Positions 9,110-18,478 of a DNA stretch of 64,000 bases are shown here, piece by piece (the first letter of the stretch is position 1; every line of letters starts with the position of its first letter). The stretch lies in assembly GCF_034119865.1 (NCBI RefSeq), contig NZ_CP139421.1:3224001-3288000 (forward strand). The letters run 5' to 3'. This DNA is from Algoriphagus sp. NG3. GTDB lineage: Bacteria > Bacteroidota > Bacteroidia > Cytophagales > Cyclobacteriaceae. The position numbers and the translations under genes were made by a program. Under the pieces are notes generated by a model, which had not been told where the DNA came from, did not search any database, and saw only the letters and a list, made by a program, of their open reading frames with translations.

Positions 9110-10060
9110 TCAGATTAATCTGGCATACAACCAGGAGATATCTACCTTCAGAAGAAGCCAACATTTATAGAAAAAAAACTCAAATCCATTCATTTTCAAT
9201 TTCTTGCCCAGCTCGACAAATCCTTTTGCAACCTCAAAATTAGCTGACCAAACCGCATGCTTGAGCTCATATAGAATGCGCTCTTTCAAAGCCTGATTTT
9301 CCCTTTCGGAAGTATTCATGCTTGCGATTTTCCCACAGACTTTCAGCGTACTTGGCAACATTCTAGATTTATGGATCTGATACTGCCCGGCAGAAAGGGA
9401 ATCGCTGTGCTTTCTCTTCAAGACTCCTATATGTCCAGAAAAAACCACTGGATTGTTTCTTGCTAGGCGCAGCTGTATATCAAAATCTTCATAGGAAAGA
9501 GTGGCGTCATATCCCCCGTTTGCTTTGAGGATAGCCGTCCTGAACACTACAGAAGGCGCACTTATAAAATTCCTCCTTATGAGGGTCTCATAGAGTTCTC
9601 CATTCAGAATTATCTTCTCTATTTCCTTGTATTGCCCAGGCTGGTAAAAGGAAGACGAGTCACCCGATTCCTCCAAAATAGTAGCATCAGAAAATAAAAA
9701 CGATGCATCAGGCTCTTCCTGTAATTTTTTGACTGACAAGAGAACGTGATGTGGGTAAAGAAAATCATCACCTGACAAATCCACCACATATTCGGTCTCG
9801 ACTTGAGCCAACACATCATTGAAAAGCTGGCAATAAGGTTCAGGTTTGCTTTTATAAATAGCCGAAACAGGTAGCTTTTCAGCATTATTTTCTACCCAAT
9901 TTCTGATAATTTGTGCAGACTGATCACTACTGCCGTTGTCCACGACTATCAGTCTCCTATTTTCATATTCTTGGAACAAGACACTTACCAATGCTTTTTC
10001 AATCCACTTTTCGTGGTTAAAAGCAATACAGATTACAGTCACATCTCCGGTATTATACAT
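9110..10060 (-). CDS. Glycosyltransferase family 2
   Basis: A 316-residue GT-A glycosyltransferase. The nucleotide-sugar site is visible: VTVICIAFNHEKWIEKAL, then LIVVDNGSSDQSA and the metal-binding Asp pair in VDLSGDDFLYP. There is no clear membrane segment apart from a hydrophobic C-terminus (CWLLLKVDISWLYARL). The donor and acceptor are unknown. It is the last gene of a minus-strand unit with a WxcM-like cupin and a FemAB-like protein, which suggests transfer of an unusual sugar. Its TGA directly abuts the stop of the convergent M16 gene with no intergenic base, and a 12-bp palindrome (CAGATTAATCTG) lies across this end. Confidence 0.87.
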   Translation of the reverse strand: MYNTGDVTVICIAFNHEKWIEKALVSVLFQEYENRRLIVVDNGSSDQSAQIIRNWVENNAEKLPVSAIYKSKPEPYCQLFNDVLAQVETEYVVDLSGDDFLYPHHVLLSVKKLQEEPDASFLFSDATILEESGDSSSFYQPGQYKEIEKIILNGELYETLIRRNFISAPSVVFRTAILKANGGYDATLSYEDFDIQLRLARNNPVVFSGHIGVLKRKHSDSLSAGQYQIHKSRMLPSTLKVCGKIASMNTSERENQALKERILYELKHAVWSANFEVAKGFVELGKKLKMNGFEFFFYKCWLLLKVDISWLYARLI

Positions 10061-10061
10061 C

Positions 10062-11018
10062 TCAGATGTTCTTTATCCACGTGACTTTGTTGGAGATGTC
10101 ATTTGAGAAGCGAGACTTAAAAAACATCAGGCTATGATTTGTTGTGGCAACCAGATCTGAGGAACCCAAATCTATGAAGTTTACTTTCTGTTCCACAGCT
10201 ACCTTAAACAACTCATTAAGTAAAAGTTCACCTCCATTTCTCACATTTCCCTGAGGATCGAGAGCTGACAAATAATAGTATATAGAATCACTCGTAAGTT
10301 TGACTCCAAGGGAATGTCCGATGTCCACTCCATTACTGGATAGAGATGCAAGAAAATATCGATCCGGATACTCCGAAACCTGCCGGACTAGCCTACCCTC
10401 ATCTATAGTGATTTCATAGCTCCTTCTCATGTTCCATTTCCTGATGCTCTTTAAAAACTTAAAATTGGATATATTGGAATGGCTGACCTTCAACCCCACC
10501 TCCTTACCTTTGGACTGAAGCCGGGCAGTCTCTTTCTGCATCTGTTTCTTGATCTTCTTTTTACCTATGAAGAAATGATGACTCACTAATTTTTTCTGGA
10601 CAAAACCATTTTTGAACAATAAATAATTTATCAAATCACTCTGACTTTCATATGGTTTAGGGGCTTGGGTGATAGCAACTGACCGTATGCCTCTATGATT
10701 CAGCTCTTCTAAAAACGCTGAAATAAACGCTTCCAATGAAGACGAACTTAAGGTCTCCATTATCCAAAACCCTCCAAACGGAGATTCCGGTAAGGAAACG
10801 GCTTCACCGGATTCAGAAATCGCAAGAGATATGACAGCCTTGCATTTTTGGTTTTTTTCCCAGACAAAATCCAGCTGATCCTGACACGCATCGCTGAGAA
10901 AATTACTCAAAAAATAATCCCTAGTCGCCTTATGGGCAGAAATCACCCGAAGATTATGGGGTTCATTTATAACTTTCTTGAAGTTTTTCAAAATAATCAA
11001 AGTCTCTGATGTAGTCAT
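10062..11018 (-). CDS. FemAB/GNAT-like acyltransferase
   Basis: A 318-residue protein that looks like the peptidoglycan-bridge/FemAB-type GNAT group: a KKKIKKQMQKETARLQSKG basic stretch in the middle, a C-terminal GNAT-like core (YYYLSALDPQGNVRNGGELL) and the closing LGSSD...FFKSRF segment. Such proteins move an acyl or aminoacyl group to an amine, often on a sugar or peptide. The ATG at 11018 creates a 56-bp overlap with the upstream gene; no ATG fits nearer to the ATGA stop, so a TTG/GTG start inside the overlap is possible. The context suggests N-acylation of an amino sugar made with the neighbouring ketoisomerase; this is inference. Confidence 0.68.
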   Translation of the reverse strand: MTTSETLIILKNFKKVINEPHNLRVISAHKATRDYFLSNFLSDACQDQLDFVWEKNQKCKAVISLAISESGEAVSLPESPFGGFWIMETLSSSSLEAFISAFLEELNHRGIRSVAITQAPKPYESQSDLINYLLFKNGFVQKKLVSHHFFIGKKKIKKQMQKETARLQSKGKEVGLKVSHSNISNFKFLKSIRKWNMRRSYEITIDEGRLVRQVSEYPDRYFLASLSSNGVDIGHSLGVKLTSDSIYYYLSALDPQGNVRNGGELLLNELFKVAVEQKVNFIDLGSSDLVATTNHSLMFFKSRFSNDISNKVTWIKNI

Positions 11019-11391
11019 CTTCTGAAAATACCCTATCTGACATTCCTAGCAACACTGCGTTTGGGGAGAACCTAGCTACCAGCCAGTTTAAAGGAGGAAT
11101 AAACAGTGCTTGTTCCGGAGAAGATAGATTAAAGTTAAAAACCTGATCCTGAACAGAATGAACCTCCAACTGAAGTGATCCTGCAAGAGCCACCAAAACC
11201 TGAGACTCCTGCCTATGCGCATGATTGCCCCGTGTTTCCCCTTCCTTCACTTGCGAAATCCAAAAACATCGCTGAATTCCATTGGGAAAAAGATCCAGAT
11301 TCTCCCAAAAATGAATGTTACCTGATGCATTACTAATACCTGGAAGGGTGAAAACAAAAGGGGATTGTGCTACAAGAGATCCAGACATCAT
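10963..11391 (-). CDS. WxcM/FdtA-like cupin, probable nucleotide-sugar 3,4-ketoisomerase
   Basis: A 142-residue single-domain cupin. The metal/sugar site signature EGETRGNHAHRQESQVLVAL matches the FdtA/QdtA/WxcM C-terminal group, which isomerise dTDP-4-keto-6-deoxyglucose to the 3-keto sugar on the way to dTDP-3-amino-3,6-dideoxyhexoses, and the end (YIRDFDYFEKL) matches the family's usual C-terminus. The aminotransferase that normally follows (FdtB-like) is absent here. It is the first gene of the minus-strand trio, 100 bp from the divergent yigZ. Isomerase activity is inferred from family; some relatives bind other sugar nucleotides. Confidence 0.8.
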   Translation of the reverse strand: MMSGSLVAQSPFVFTLPGISNASGNIHFWENLDLFPNGIQRCFWISQVKEGETRGNHAHRQESQVLVALAGSLQLEVHSVQDQVFNFNLSSPEQALFIPPLNWLVARFSPNAVLLGMSDRVFSEDDYIRDFDYFEKLQESYK

Positions 11392-11459
11392 CAGATTTTT
11401 ATTCTAGTTAAAATTAAGATATTTCAAATGGATATTCTGTTACCCATTTGTTATTTTTC

Positions 11460-11467
11460 TAATTTCG
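11460..11467 (+). promoter_or_regulatory. Candidate promoter -7 element for yigZ
   Basis: TAATTTCG matches the Bacteroidota -7 consensus TAnnTTTG at seven of eight bases, 24 bp before the yigZ ATG. A good TTG at the -33 position is not seen (CTGT is nearest), so this is a weak call based on position and one element. Confidence 0.3.
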
Positions 11468-11491
11468 TCCTTCATCAATGTCAACCAGAAT

Positions 11492-12118
11492 ATGTCAGAC
11501 TTCGGCAACGGGTCAACATTCGAAGATACTTATTTTACTATTTCCCATACCAGTGAGGGGCTCTTCAAGGATAGAAGCAGCAAATTCTATTATTTTGCAT
11601 TCCCGGTAAGCAACGAGGAAGAAATCAAAGGACACTTAACCGAACTCAGAAAAAAGCACTTTGATGCAAGACATCATTGCTATGCATGGATGCTAGGCAA
11701 AGACGGGGCTCATTATAGAGCCAATGATGATGGGGAACCCAACCATTCCGCCGGAGATCCGATTTTGGGACAGATACGCTCAAGTAATCTGACAGACATC
11801 CTTATAGTTGTAGTCCGTTATTTTGGAGGAACCAAGCTAGGCATCAGTGGCTTGATACAAGCATATAAGACTTCAGCTGCTTTGGCCATAGAAGAAAATG
11901 AAATCATAGAGAAATATGTAACTTCTTCAGTTCAGCTTGTTTTCCCTTATGCTGCGATGAATGAGGTCATGAAATTAATAAAAACCCACAACCTAAAGAT
12001 TCTGGCCCAGGAAATGGCTATGGACTGCCGAATGCACATAGAATTCAGAAGAGGTATTGAACAGTTGGTCATTCAATCCCTTACTGAAATGGAGGGATTG
12101 GAATTCACGGTTATCTAA
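11492..12118 (+). CDS. yigZ: YigZ/IMPACT family protein (UPF0029)
   Basis: A 208-residue soluble protein with the N-terminal UPF0029 fold. The signatures DARHHCYAWMLG, NDDGEPNHSAGDPILGQI and VVVRYFGGTKLGISGL are all present, followed by the small ferredoxin-like C-terminal domain. E. coli YigZ and eukaryotic IMPACT share this domain and have been linked to translation control, but the bacterial activity is not settled. The ATG at 11492 gives a start close to the usual length (about 205). It is monocistronic, divergent from the sugar cassette and convergent with the 3'-5' exonuclease gene. Confidence 0.9.
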   Translation: MSDFGNGSTFEDTYFTISHTSEGLFKDRSSKFYYFAFPVSNEEEIKGHLTELRKKHFDARHHCYAWMLGKDGAHYRANDDGEPNHSAGDPILGQIRSSNLTDILIVVVRYFGGTKLGISGLIQAYKTSAALAIEENEIIEKYVTSSVQLVFPYAAMNEVMKLIKTHNLKILAQEMAMDCRMHIEFRRGIEQLVIQSLTEMEGLEFTVI

Positions 12119-12184
12119 CTCGGGCTTCCTGAAATACTATAGATTTCTCCGCCCGCAATCCATCATTGCTCTATCCAGAAACTG

Positions 12185-12784
12185 CTATTCAAACAATTCA
12201 TCAAGGTAGCCCTCACTCTTTAATTTTTTGAAAATTTCCAGACAGCCCCAAGCGTCAGTGGCAGCATAGCGTTGCTGCTTTATGGTGAGTGTTTCAGCTT
12301 CCCAGTTCGAGACTTGTTCAGATTTCGAAATCCGTATCCCTAGCACCATAGCACATAGATTTCGGACACCGATGTTAACAAAACCTACACGCTTCAATTC
12401 GTCGTTCAGGTCAAAAAAAGAATTGGGGTAAAAAGAATCCGTAAGTTTTGCCAGTGCTTTGATATCATCATGAACCGCTGCACCTACTTTCACAATAGTC
12501 TCTTTTTCCAAAACATTTCGGATAGGATCAGGAAAACCAATCGCATTGAGCCGAAAAAGAAAAGCCTGTGTAGAGGTAGAAAGCTGCAGTAAAGAAACCT
12601 TGTTTATTACTCCTTTCTGAAAAGCAGGCTTGGTCTCTGTGTCAAAACCGATAAAGCGTTGTTGGGCAAGAAATTCTGCCACTTCCTCCACCTCCTCCGC
12701 TTTATCTATTAAAAACATCTCTCCCTCAAACTGTCCCAAAGGAAGGGCGTTTACTTCATCTTTTGTAATCTTAAATGGAATCAT
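12185..12784 (-). CDS. DEDDy 3'-5' exonuclease (RNase D-like)
   Basis: A 199-residue stand-alone exonuclease domain. The ExoI motif is FIGFDTETKP, ExoII contains VGAAVHDDIKAL, and ExoIII is QQRYAATDAWGCLEIF (Tyr form, DEDDy). No HRDC domain is present, so this is the short Bacteroidota 3'-5' exonuclease rather than full RNase D; it may act on RNA or DNA ends. ATGA overlap with the NhaC gene upstream shows translational coupling, and it closes the DAO-nhaC-exonuclease operon. Confidence 0.88.
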   Translation of the reverse strand: MIPFKITKDEVNALPLGQFEGEMFLIDKAEEVEEVAEFLAQQRFIGFDTETKPAFQKGVINKVSLLQLSTSTQAFLFRLNAIGFPDPIRNVLEKETIVKVGAAVHDDIKALAKLTDSFYPNSFFDLNDELKRVGFVNIGVRNLCAMVLGIRISKSEQVSNWEAETLTIKQQRYAATDAWGCLEIFKKLKSEGYLDELFE

Positions 12785-14244
12785 GCCAAATTTTCTTCTT
12801 CTACTTCATCGTAATAAGTGATCCCAATTTTGAAATATCCATATAAAATGGTCATAAAGGGACTAATAATATTGAAAAAACAATAGGGCGCATATACTAA
12901 TGTGGCAACGCCTAAAACAGAAGCTTGTGTAGCTCCACAAGTATTCCAAGGTACCAGCACTGAAGTCACAGTACCCGAATCTTCCAAGGTTCTACTCAGG
13001 TTTTCGGGAGCCAAGCCCCTTTTCTTATAAACATCTGCATACATTCTGCCAGGCACCAAAATGGCCAGGTATTGGTCAGATGTAGTGATGTTGAAGAAAA
13101 CACAAGTAGCCACTGTGGACGCAATGAGCGATCCTATGCTATGTACTTTCCTTATAATGGCTTGAGCGAGTACTTCCAGCATCCGGCTTTCTTCCATAAT
13201 GCCTCCAAACACCATAGCGGCAATAATGAGCCATATCGTATTCATCATCCCTCCCATACCACTGGTCACCAGCAGTTCATTGACCACATCATTGGTGGTG
13301 TTGACACTTATTTCCCCATACAGAGACATCATCACTGCCTTAAAACTCTGATAGGCATACGAGGCATCCTGATCTGCAACCAAACGAATGATTTCGGGCT
13401 GGAAAATCACGGCAAATAGCCCTCCCAATATCGCACCCGTAAGAAGTGCAGGTATGGCAGGTACTTTTCGGACTATCATCACTATTACGAGTGCAGGTAC
13501 GATAAACAGCCAACCGGTCACATTGAATTTTTGCATGATCACATCCGAGATTCCCTGCACGTCATTTAGCGTGCCATTGACATCATAGTTCAATCCTATC
13601 ACCACAAAAATGATAAGTGTAATACTAATGGATGGAACAGTCGTTCTGGCCATATAGCGGATATGGGTAAACAAATCCGTGCCGGCCATAGCCGGCGCCA
13701 AATTAGTGGTATCAGACAGAGGAGACATCTTATCTCCAAAATAAGCTCCTGAAATAATCGATCCTGCGATAATACCTTCTTCGAAGCCAAGTGCCTTACC
13801 TATACCCAATAAGGCAACGCCAACAGTAGCCACTGTGGTCCAGCTACTACCTGTCGCAACGGAAACGATAGCACTCACAATACAAGCTGCCACTAAAAAT
13901 ATGGTGGGATTCAAAATCTGCAGACCATAATATATCATAGCGGGCACGATCCCGCTGAGCAGCCAAGTACCTGCAAGAGCACCGATCAGAAACAAAATCA
14001 AAATACTTGACATGGCCGCGCTGATGCTTTTAAGTATTCCCTCCTGTAGCGTTTCCCATGTATATCCTAAGCGGAATATTGCTATCAATGCGGCTACCAT
14101 TGATGAAAGAATGAGTACAATCTGGTTGGACCCAGACAGTCCGTCTGTTCCAAAAACCTGGATATTCAGCACTAATAAGACTATCAAAAAAATCAATGGT
14201 ATCAGTGCATCAGTGACTTTTGGCGTACGGGTAAAACCTTGCAT
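12781..14244 (-). CDS. nhaC: Na+/H+ antiporter NhaC family
   Basis: A 487-residue inner-membrane antiporter with about eleven to twelve hydrophobic helices. The core signature ATGSSWTTVATVGVALLGIG, followed by IISGAYFGDKMSPLSDTTNL, is typical of NhaC (ion transporter superfamily), and a symmetry-related copy appears near the C-terminus (RTLEDSGTVTSVLVPWNTCG). It exchanges protons for Na+ or, in relatives, couples malate/lactate exchange; the exact substrate is not visible. It overlaps the exonuclease gene by four bases and lies 48 bp after the DAO oxidoreductase gene. Confidence 0.9.
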   Translation of the reverse strand: MQGFTRTPKVTDALIPLIFLIVLLVLNIQVFGTDGLSGSNQIVLILSSMVAALIAIFRLGYTWETLQEGILKSISAAMSSILILFLIGALAGTWLLSGIVPAMIYYGLQILNPTIFLVAACIVSAIVSVATGSSWTTVATVGVALLGIGKALGFEEGIIAGSIISGAYFGDKMSPLSDTTNLAPAMAGTDLFTHIRYMARTTVPSISITLIIFVVIGLNYDVNGTLNDVQGISDVIMQKFNVTGWLFIVPALVIVMIVRKVPAIPALLTGAILGGLFAVIFQPEIIRLVADQDASYAYQSFKAVMMSLYGEISVNTTNDVVNELLVTSGMGGMMNTIWLIIAAMVFGGIMEESRMLEVLAQAIIRKVHSIGSLIASTVATCVFFNITTSDQYLAILVPGRMYADVYKKRGLAPENLSRTLEDSGTVTSVLVPWNTCGATQASVLGVATLVYAPYCFFNIISPFMTILYGYFKIGITYYDEVEEENLA

Positions 14245-14292
14245 TAATTGGGGTTTGGTGATTTAAAATCTGAATCTAACAAAAAAAATTTA

Positions 14293-15420
14293 TTACATCT
14301 CGGACAATAACCCAGAAAGCTCCCTCCCAACCTGCCATCCTATTGCCACTCCCATTCCCCCGAGCCTTACCCCCACAGCAGTTTTACCTTCCAGATGTCG
14401 AATTATAGGTGATTTTATTTTGCCAAACGCCATAATCCCAGTCCATTCTGTCTCCCACACTACTTTTTCTCCAGGAAAAATCACCTCGTTCGCAAGCTTC
14501 TCTAAATACAATTTTATTTTAGGATTGAGCGCAAATTCAGTAGTCTCCTCGTTTTTAAAATCTTTATTTCTAGCACCTCCAAGTAGAAGTCTTTCTTCTA
14601 CCTGTCGGAAATAAACATATCCTTCATCCATATGGAATGTTCCTCGCCAAGGAATAGAAAACCCCAATGGTTCAGATAATAATATTAATCCCCTGCCTGG
14701 CTGAATAGCTGTATCAGGCAAAAGCTTATTGGTAAAGGCATTGGTACAAATAGCAATTTTATCTGATTTAAATTCCAGAATCTCCTTACCTCCTCCACCC
14801 TCTCCCGCAACCATTCCTTCCTTATGCATAATTTCCGTCACAGTGACACCAGTGAGTATCCTTATTTGGAATTCTTGGGCTAGTTTCCAAAGTGCAGAGA
14901 GGTATTTACCAGGATCCAGCTCCCCTTCAAATTCATTCTTCACTATCCATTTTATCTGAGAAGAAAATCCCATTGCACCAGGATTTCCTAGAAGAGAAAA
15001 GACATCATCGTTGAACAAGGGACGGAGAAGTTCATTGACATACTTCATTTCATCTAGTGCCACCTGTTGGGAATTTTCCAAAAGCTCGTACCCATAAGAC
15101 GGTGAATAGCCAAGAATTGAATCTCCAAACTGCGTACGTATTGAATTTAAACCCTTATACCTCCTTTCTACCAAAGCAAGGACCTCATCCTCGGTCATAG
15201 AATTAAGATCACTCAATATCTCTGTCAAGCTACCGAAGCAGGCAAAACCGGCATTTTTAGTACTTGCTCCTGAAGGGAAAACACCTCTTTCTAAGACAAG
15301 AACATTGGCTAAGGGGTTCTTTTTCTTGTAATGTATTGCAGTAGAAAGACCTACGAAGCCTGACCCCACGACAATTAAACCATAATCGAAAAAGTGTTTT
15401 TTCTCCCAGTAACTGAACAT
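14293..15420 (-). CDS. FAD-dependent oxidoreductase, DAO family
   Basis: A 375-residue flavoprotein with GSGFVGLSTAIHYKKK as FAD-binding motif, preceded by a short N-terminal extension (MFSYWEKKHFFDYGL), and the DAO insert ERGVFPSGASTKNAGFACFG that places a cysteine next to the flavin. The C-terminus (TAVGVRLGGMGVAIGWQVGRELS) is the second FAD contact. The ASTKNAGF segment resembles the puuB/gamma-glutamylputrescine oxidase and sarcosine-oxidase branch. It is the first gene of the unit with nhaC and the exonuclease, divergent from the Mpo1-like gene. It is not a close paralogue of the DAO protein at 928-1974. Confidence 0.87.
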   Translation of the reverse strand: MFSYWEKKHFFDYGLIVVGSGFVGLSTAIHYKKKNPLANVLVLERGVFPSGASTKNAGFACFGSLTEILSDLNSMTEDEVLALVERRYKGLNSIRTQFGDSILGYSPSYGYELLENSQQVALDEMKYVNELLRPLFNDDVFSLLGNPGAMGFSSQIKWIVKNEFEGELDPGKYLSALWKLAQEFQIRILTGVTVTEIMHKEGMVAGEGGGGKEILEFKSDKIAICTNAFTNKLLPDTAIQPGRGLILLSEPLGFSIPWRGTFHMDEGYVYFRQVEERLLLGGARNKDFKNEETTEFALNPKIKLYLEKLANEVIFPGEKVVWETEWTGIMAFGKIKSPIIRHLEGKTAVGVRLGGMGVAIGWQVGRELSGLLSEM

Positions 15421-15495
15421 TTCTGATTTTAGAAAAAAGAATTAAAATAGATTTAGTATTTTAAATAAATCTAAGCGTTATAATCCCAAAATACT

Positions 15496-15975
15496 ATGAG
15501 AAAAATTGATACGTTATTCCAAGAATACGGGCTGAGTCATCAAAACATGACAAATAAGCTCATACACTGGTTCTGTGTTCCTGCTATTTTCTTCAGTATT
15601 GTCGGGTTGATATTCAGTATTTCACCCGGCCCGCTTCCGGAATTAATGCCGTTTCTGGGTAATTTTGCCAATTGGGCCACTATAGTTTTAGCCTTGGTCT
15701 TGATTTATTACCTTATGCTGTCCATTCCGCTCACGCTAGGAATGTTTCTTTTCTCAGCGCTCTGTTTATCAGTGGCTAATTTTATTGATCTGATGTTACC
15801 TGGAAAGCTTTGGATGATAAGCTTGGGATTGTTCATTATCTCGTGGGTTTTACAGTTTTACGGTCACAAGATTGAAGGTAAGAAGCCCACTTTCTTACGG
15901 GATCTCCAGTTTCTTCTCATAGGGCCTGCGTGGCTTATGCACTTTATATATAAAAAATGGGGGTTTGCCTATTAA
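15496..15975 (+). CDS. Mpo1-like (DUF962) membrane protein
   Basis: A 159-residue protein of the Mpo1/YGL010w family, with four to five hydrophobic helices. Conserved histidines appear in the order YGLSHQNMTNKLIHWFCVP and FYGHKIEGKKP, the pattern Mpo1 uses to hold iron. Yeast Mpo1 is a dioxygenase for alpha-oxidation of 2-hydroxy fatty acids; a lipid role here is extrapolated. It is monocistronic, with its ATG 75 bp from the divergent DAO gene. The intergenic stretch holds an AT-rich palindromic core (15449-15472). Confidence 0.85.
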   Translation: MRKIDTLFQEYGLSHQNMTNKLIHWFCVPAIFFSIVGLIFSISPGPLPELMPFLGNFANWATIVLALVLIYYLMLSIPLTLGMFLFSALCLSVANFIDLMLPGKLWMISLGLFIISWVLQFYGHKIEGKKPTFLRDLQFLLIGPAWLMHFIYKKWGFAY

Positions 15976-16031
15976 AAGAATCACTTACCACACAGTCCTC
16001 ACTTTATATGCGCAGTAAACCCGCATTGATT

Positions 16032-18320
16032 TTAACGCTGTGTAGTTTCATTTACAGGTAACTGATCTTTGGCAAACAACTCTTCGAGCCGCTTTAGCGA
16101 GCCTTGGTTTTTCAACGTATAAATGCTTTCAAGAATTGACTTTTTCTCCCTGGCTGTCAGCCGCCAATTCAACGATGCTCTCTGCATGGTCTCCTGACTT
16201 TCCGTCAATTCACCCACCTGCACCTTCTCAGGGGCATATTCAAACTCAATTCTTTCTAGAGCAAAGGGCATGGATTCAGACATATAATTAAATAAAACTT
16301 CGTTTTGTATGGTTTGTACATTATCCCAATTTGCATATATGTTTTTCAGTGGGGTAAATACTTTTTCAAATATCCGGGGAGGAAAACTAGGTGCTATCTC
16401 CGTGGATTTTTCAGAATCCCTAATAGTAATCAGCACTACCCCATCGGTATTTTCATATATCCACGATTGAAAAACGTACATAAAACGTAGTGCATCCTGA
16501 ATCCCGAAATTGTCCGAAAGTCCGGTATCCATGGTCTCCATCACAGGATCTGAGGGCAGTTCTATATTGGGAGTGACGAAAGGAAAAGTGGCACTCATTC
16601 TCAAAGCAGACAGGAATCTCAGATTTCTAGAATCATGTTCTTCGAAAAATCTAAGAAAATCTATTGTTTGCTTCTTCTCGTTTATGCCCAGCTTCCCCTC
16701 CATAGAAGTACCAAAAAAAGACATAGAATGTGGAGAAATCACCAGTTTCCTTCCATCATTGGTAATCAATGTAGTAACTGGCAACAGCGGGATACGACCT
16801 GAAAACTCAGGTGCTTTATAAGCAGAAATCGGCTTGTCCAAAACACCTTCTGTATTCTGGTTGAGCTGGTTTTCAAAGGCGAATCCTCTATCCTTAAGAT
16901 ATTTTTTACCATTGTAATGGAAATTTTGATTCCTGATCAGTAAATCATTCACTAACAATGTGAAAATGATCGGATTAAGATTATCGGAAGATATTTGATC
17001 AAGATACTTTTTATCCAAAGGGTTCACAGTAGTATCCTCTAAGGATCTCAAATATACCTCCCTGAAGAAAGCTTCACCCAAAACACCTCCAGATGCACCG
17101 GTAAACAACTCAGTGTGCTTGATCACTTCCCCTGCTTCTATTGCATAAATACTTTGCAAGATCCTCACTGTCCATAGTGCAGCCCGTTGCCCACCTCCGC
17201 TTGCGGCTATCATCACAAGCTTAGGTTTACTTCCTTCCGGAAATTTCGCTTTCCAGTTATCGAGAATTTTCAGCACGTTATCTATGTCTTTGGCTACCAG
17301 CTCGGGCGTCAACAGTGAATCCATACGAGCTAGGCTATAGTGGACTGGGGGTTTGGAATAATCGAGACCATAGGCCTCATGGGGACGATTCAGAAAACTG
17401 AAATTGCTGAAATAATTTAAAAGAATAAGGAAAGAAAATACAGCAAAGGTAGACCATCTTCTTAGCCAAAAACTCGCAGCACCTACCAGCATGATCAAAA
17501 TTGCCAACAAGAGGGTAGAACTCATCGCCGCCGGCAGTTGCAGGTAGGGATTTTCTTTAAAAAGTCCTAAGAACAATACGAATAAGATCAAGAAAAGCTG
17601 GATAATAAACAGATTGAGATGGTTCTGGTCAAAAACCCTCAAGAGCATTGTTCCCTCAAACCTGGAAATATCAGGCCTTACTTTTTTAGGTTTAAGTGAT
17701 GTATCCAGATAATACAATACCTTATATTTCTGTGTTTTTAAATCTTTATACTGACTAAGTACATTGGCTCGGGTCAGTTTCACCTTGCGCAATCGCTTAT
17801 CTACACTACCTGCAAATAGAATAAACAAATCCTTATTCGTAAATGCCGAGTAGCCGAAAATCACTGAAAAAGCAATTACACTGCCTGCAAAAAAACCTAT
17901 CAGATAAGTCACCACTATCCAGTCATTAGGCAGGTCATTTTCTAGCTGAAAAGCCACAAATTTGACTATATAAGCAATATAGAAAATTGCGGGTATGATC
18001 CCATTATTGATACAATAATGGATAAAAGGCCTATTCTCCACAGCCAGAAAAGGAAAAAGCCTCCCGTCCATAATGTAAGTGGACATATGAAACGCCATGG
18101 TCAATATGGCTAATCCAACTCCCATCAGAAAAAAACTGATCCATGAGACCTGGTGAAGATACTCCGGGTCCAGAAACAAGAATGGTATACCGAGTGTAAC
18201 CCCAAAATATTCTAGAATCACACCCATCAGAAGCATCCAGACAAGGATTAGTCCAAGATTTTTTCTCAGATGTAATAAAAACAACTGTATAGGAAAGCTG
18301 TACCAGATTTTGTCCCGCAT
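16032..18320 (-). CDS. Patatin-like phospholipase with N-terminal membrane domain
   Basis: A 762-residue protein. The first 320 residues hold roughly seven to eight transmembrane helices (MLLMGVILEYFGVTLGIPF, LFIIQLFLILFVLFLGLF and others). The cytosolic C-terminal half is a patatin domain: oxyanion region MIAASGGGQRAALW, nucleophile Ser410 in TGASGG (G-x-S-x-G), and the dyad Asp598 in MDTGLSDNFG, where the common DGG is DTG. Patatins are serine-aspartate lipid acyl hydrolases. The membrane fusion suggests action on membrane lipids. It is convergent with the Mpo1-like gene and divergent from DUF4494. Confidence 0.85.
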   Translation of the reverse strand: MRDKIWYSFPIQLFLLHLRKNLGLILVWMLLMGVILEYFGVTLGIPFLFLDPEYLHQVSWISFFLMGVGLAILTMAFHMSTYIMDGRLFPFLAVENRPFIHYCINNGIIPAIFYIAYIVKFVAFQLENDLPNDWIVVTYLIGFFAGSVIAFSVIFGYSAFTNKDLFILFAGSVDKRLRKVKLTRANVLSQYKDLKTQKYKVLYYLDTSLKPKKVRPDISRFEGTMLLRVFDQNHLNLFIIQLFLILFVLFLGLFKENPYLQLPAAMSSTLLLAILIMLVGAASFWLRRWSTFAVFSFLILLNYFSNFSFLNRPHEAYGLDYSKPPVHYSLARMDSLLTPELVAKDIDNVLKILDNWKAKFPEGSKPKLVMIAASGGGQRAALWTVRILQSIYAIEAGEVIKHTELFTGASGGVLGEAFFREVYLRSLEDTTVNPLDKKYLDQISSDNLNPIIFTLLVNDLLIRNQNFHYNGKKYLKDRGFAFENQLNQNTEGVLDKPISAYKAPEFSGRIPLLPVTTLITNDGRKLVISPHSMSFFGTSMEGKLGINEKKQTIDFLRFFEEHDSRNLRFLSALRMSATFPFVTPNIELPSDPVMETMDTGLSDNFGIQDALRFMYVFQSWIYENTDGVVLITIRDSEKSTEIAPSFPPRIFEKVFTPLKNIYANWDNVQTIQNEVLFNYMSESMPFALERIEFEYAPEKVQVGELTESQETMQRASLNWRLTAREKKSILESIYTLKNQGSLKRLEELFAKDQLPVNETTQR

Positions 18321-18478
18321 GCACTTGGTTTTCGGATAATTTACTTATTTTCTTTATCCTACCCCAGACTTTTATTTTTTCCAAAAGACTATTTAGGCTC
18401 CTGAAATAATTCCTACTGAAAGTCAGATACTTAATCCCTTTAAAGATTTAAGTGCAATTTCTATTTCTAAGGGCAGCC

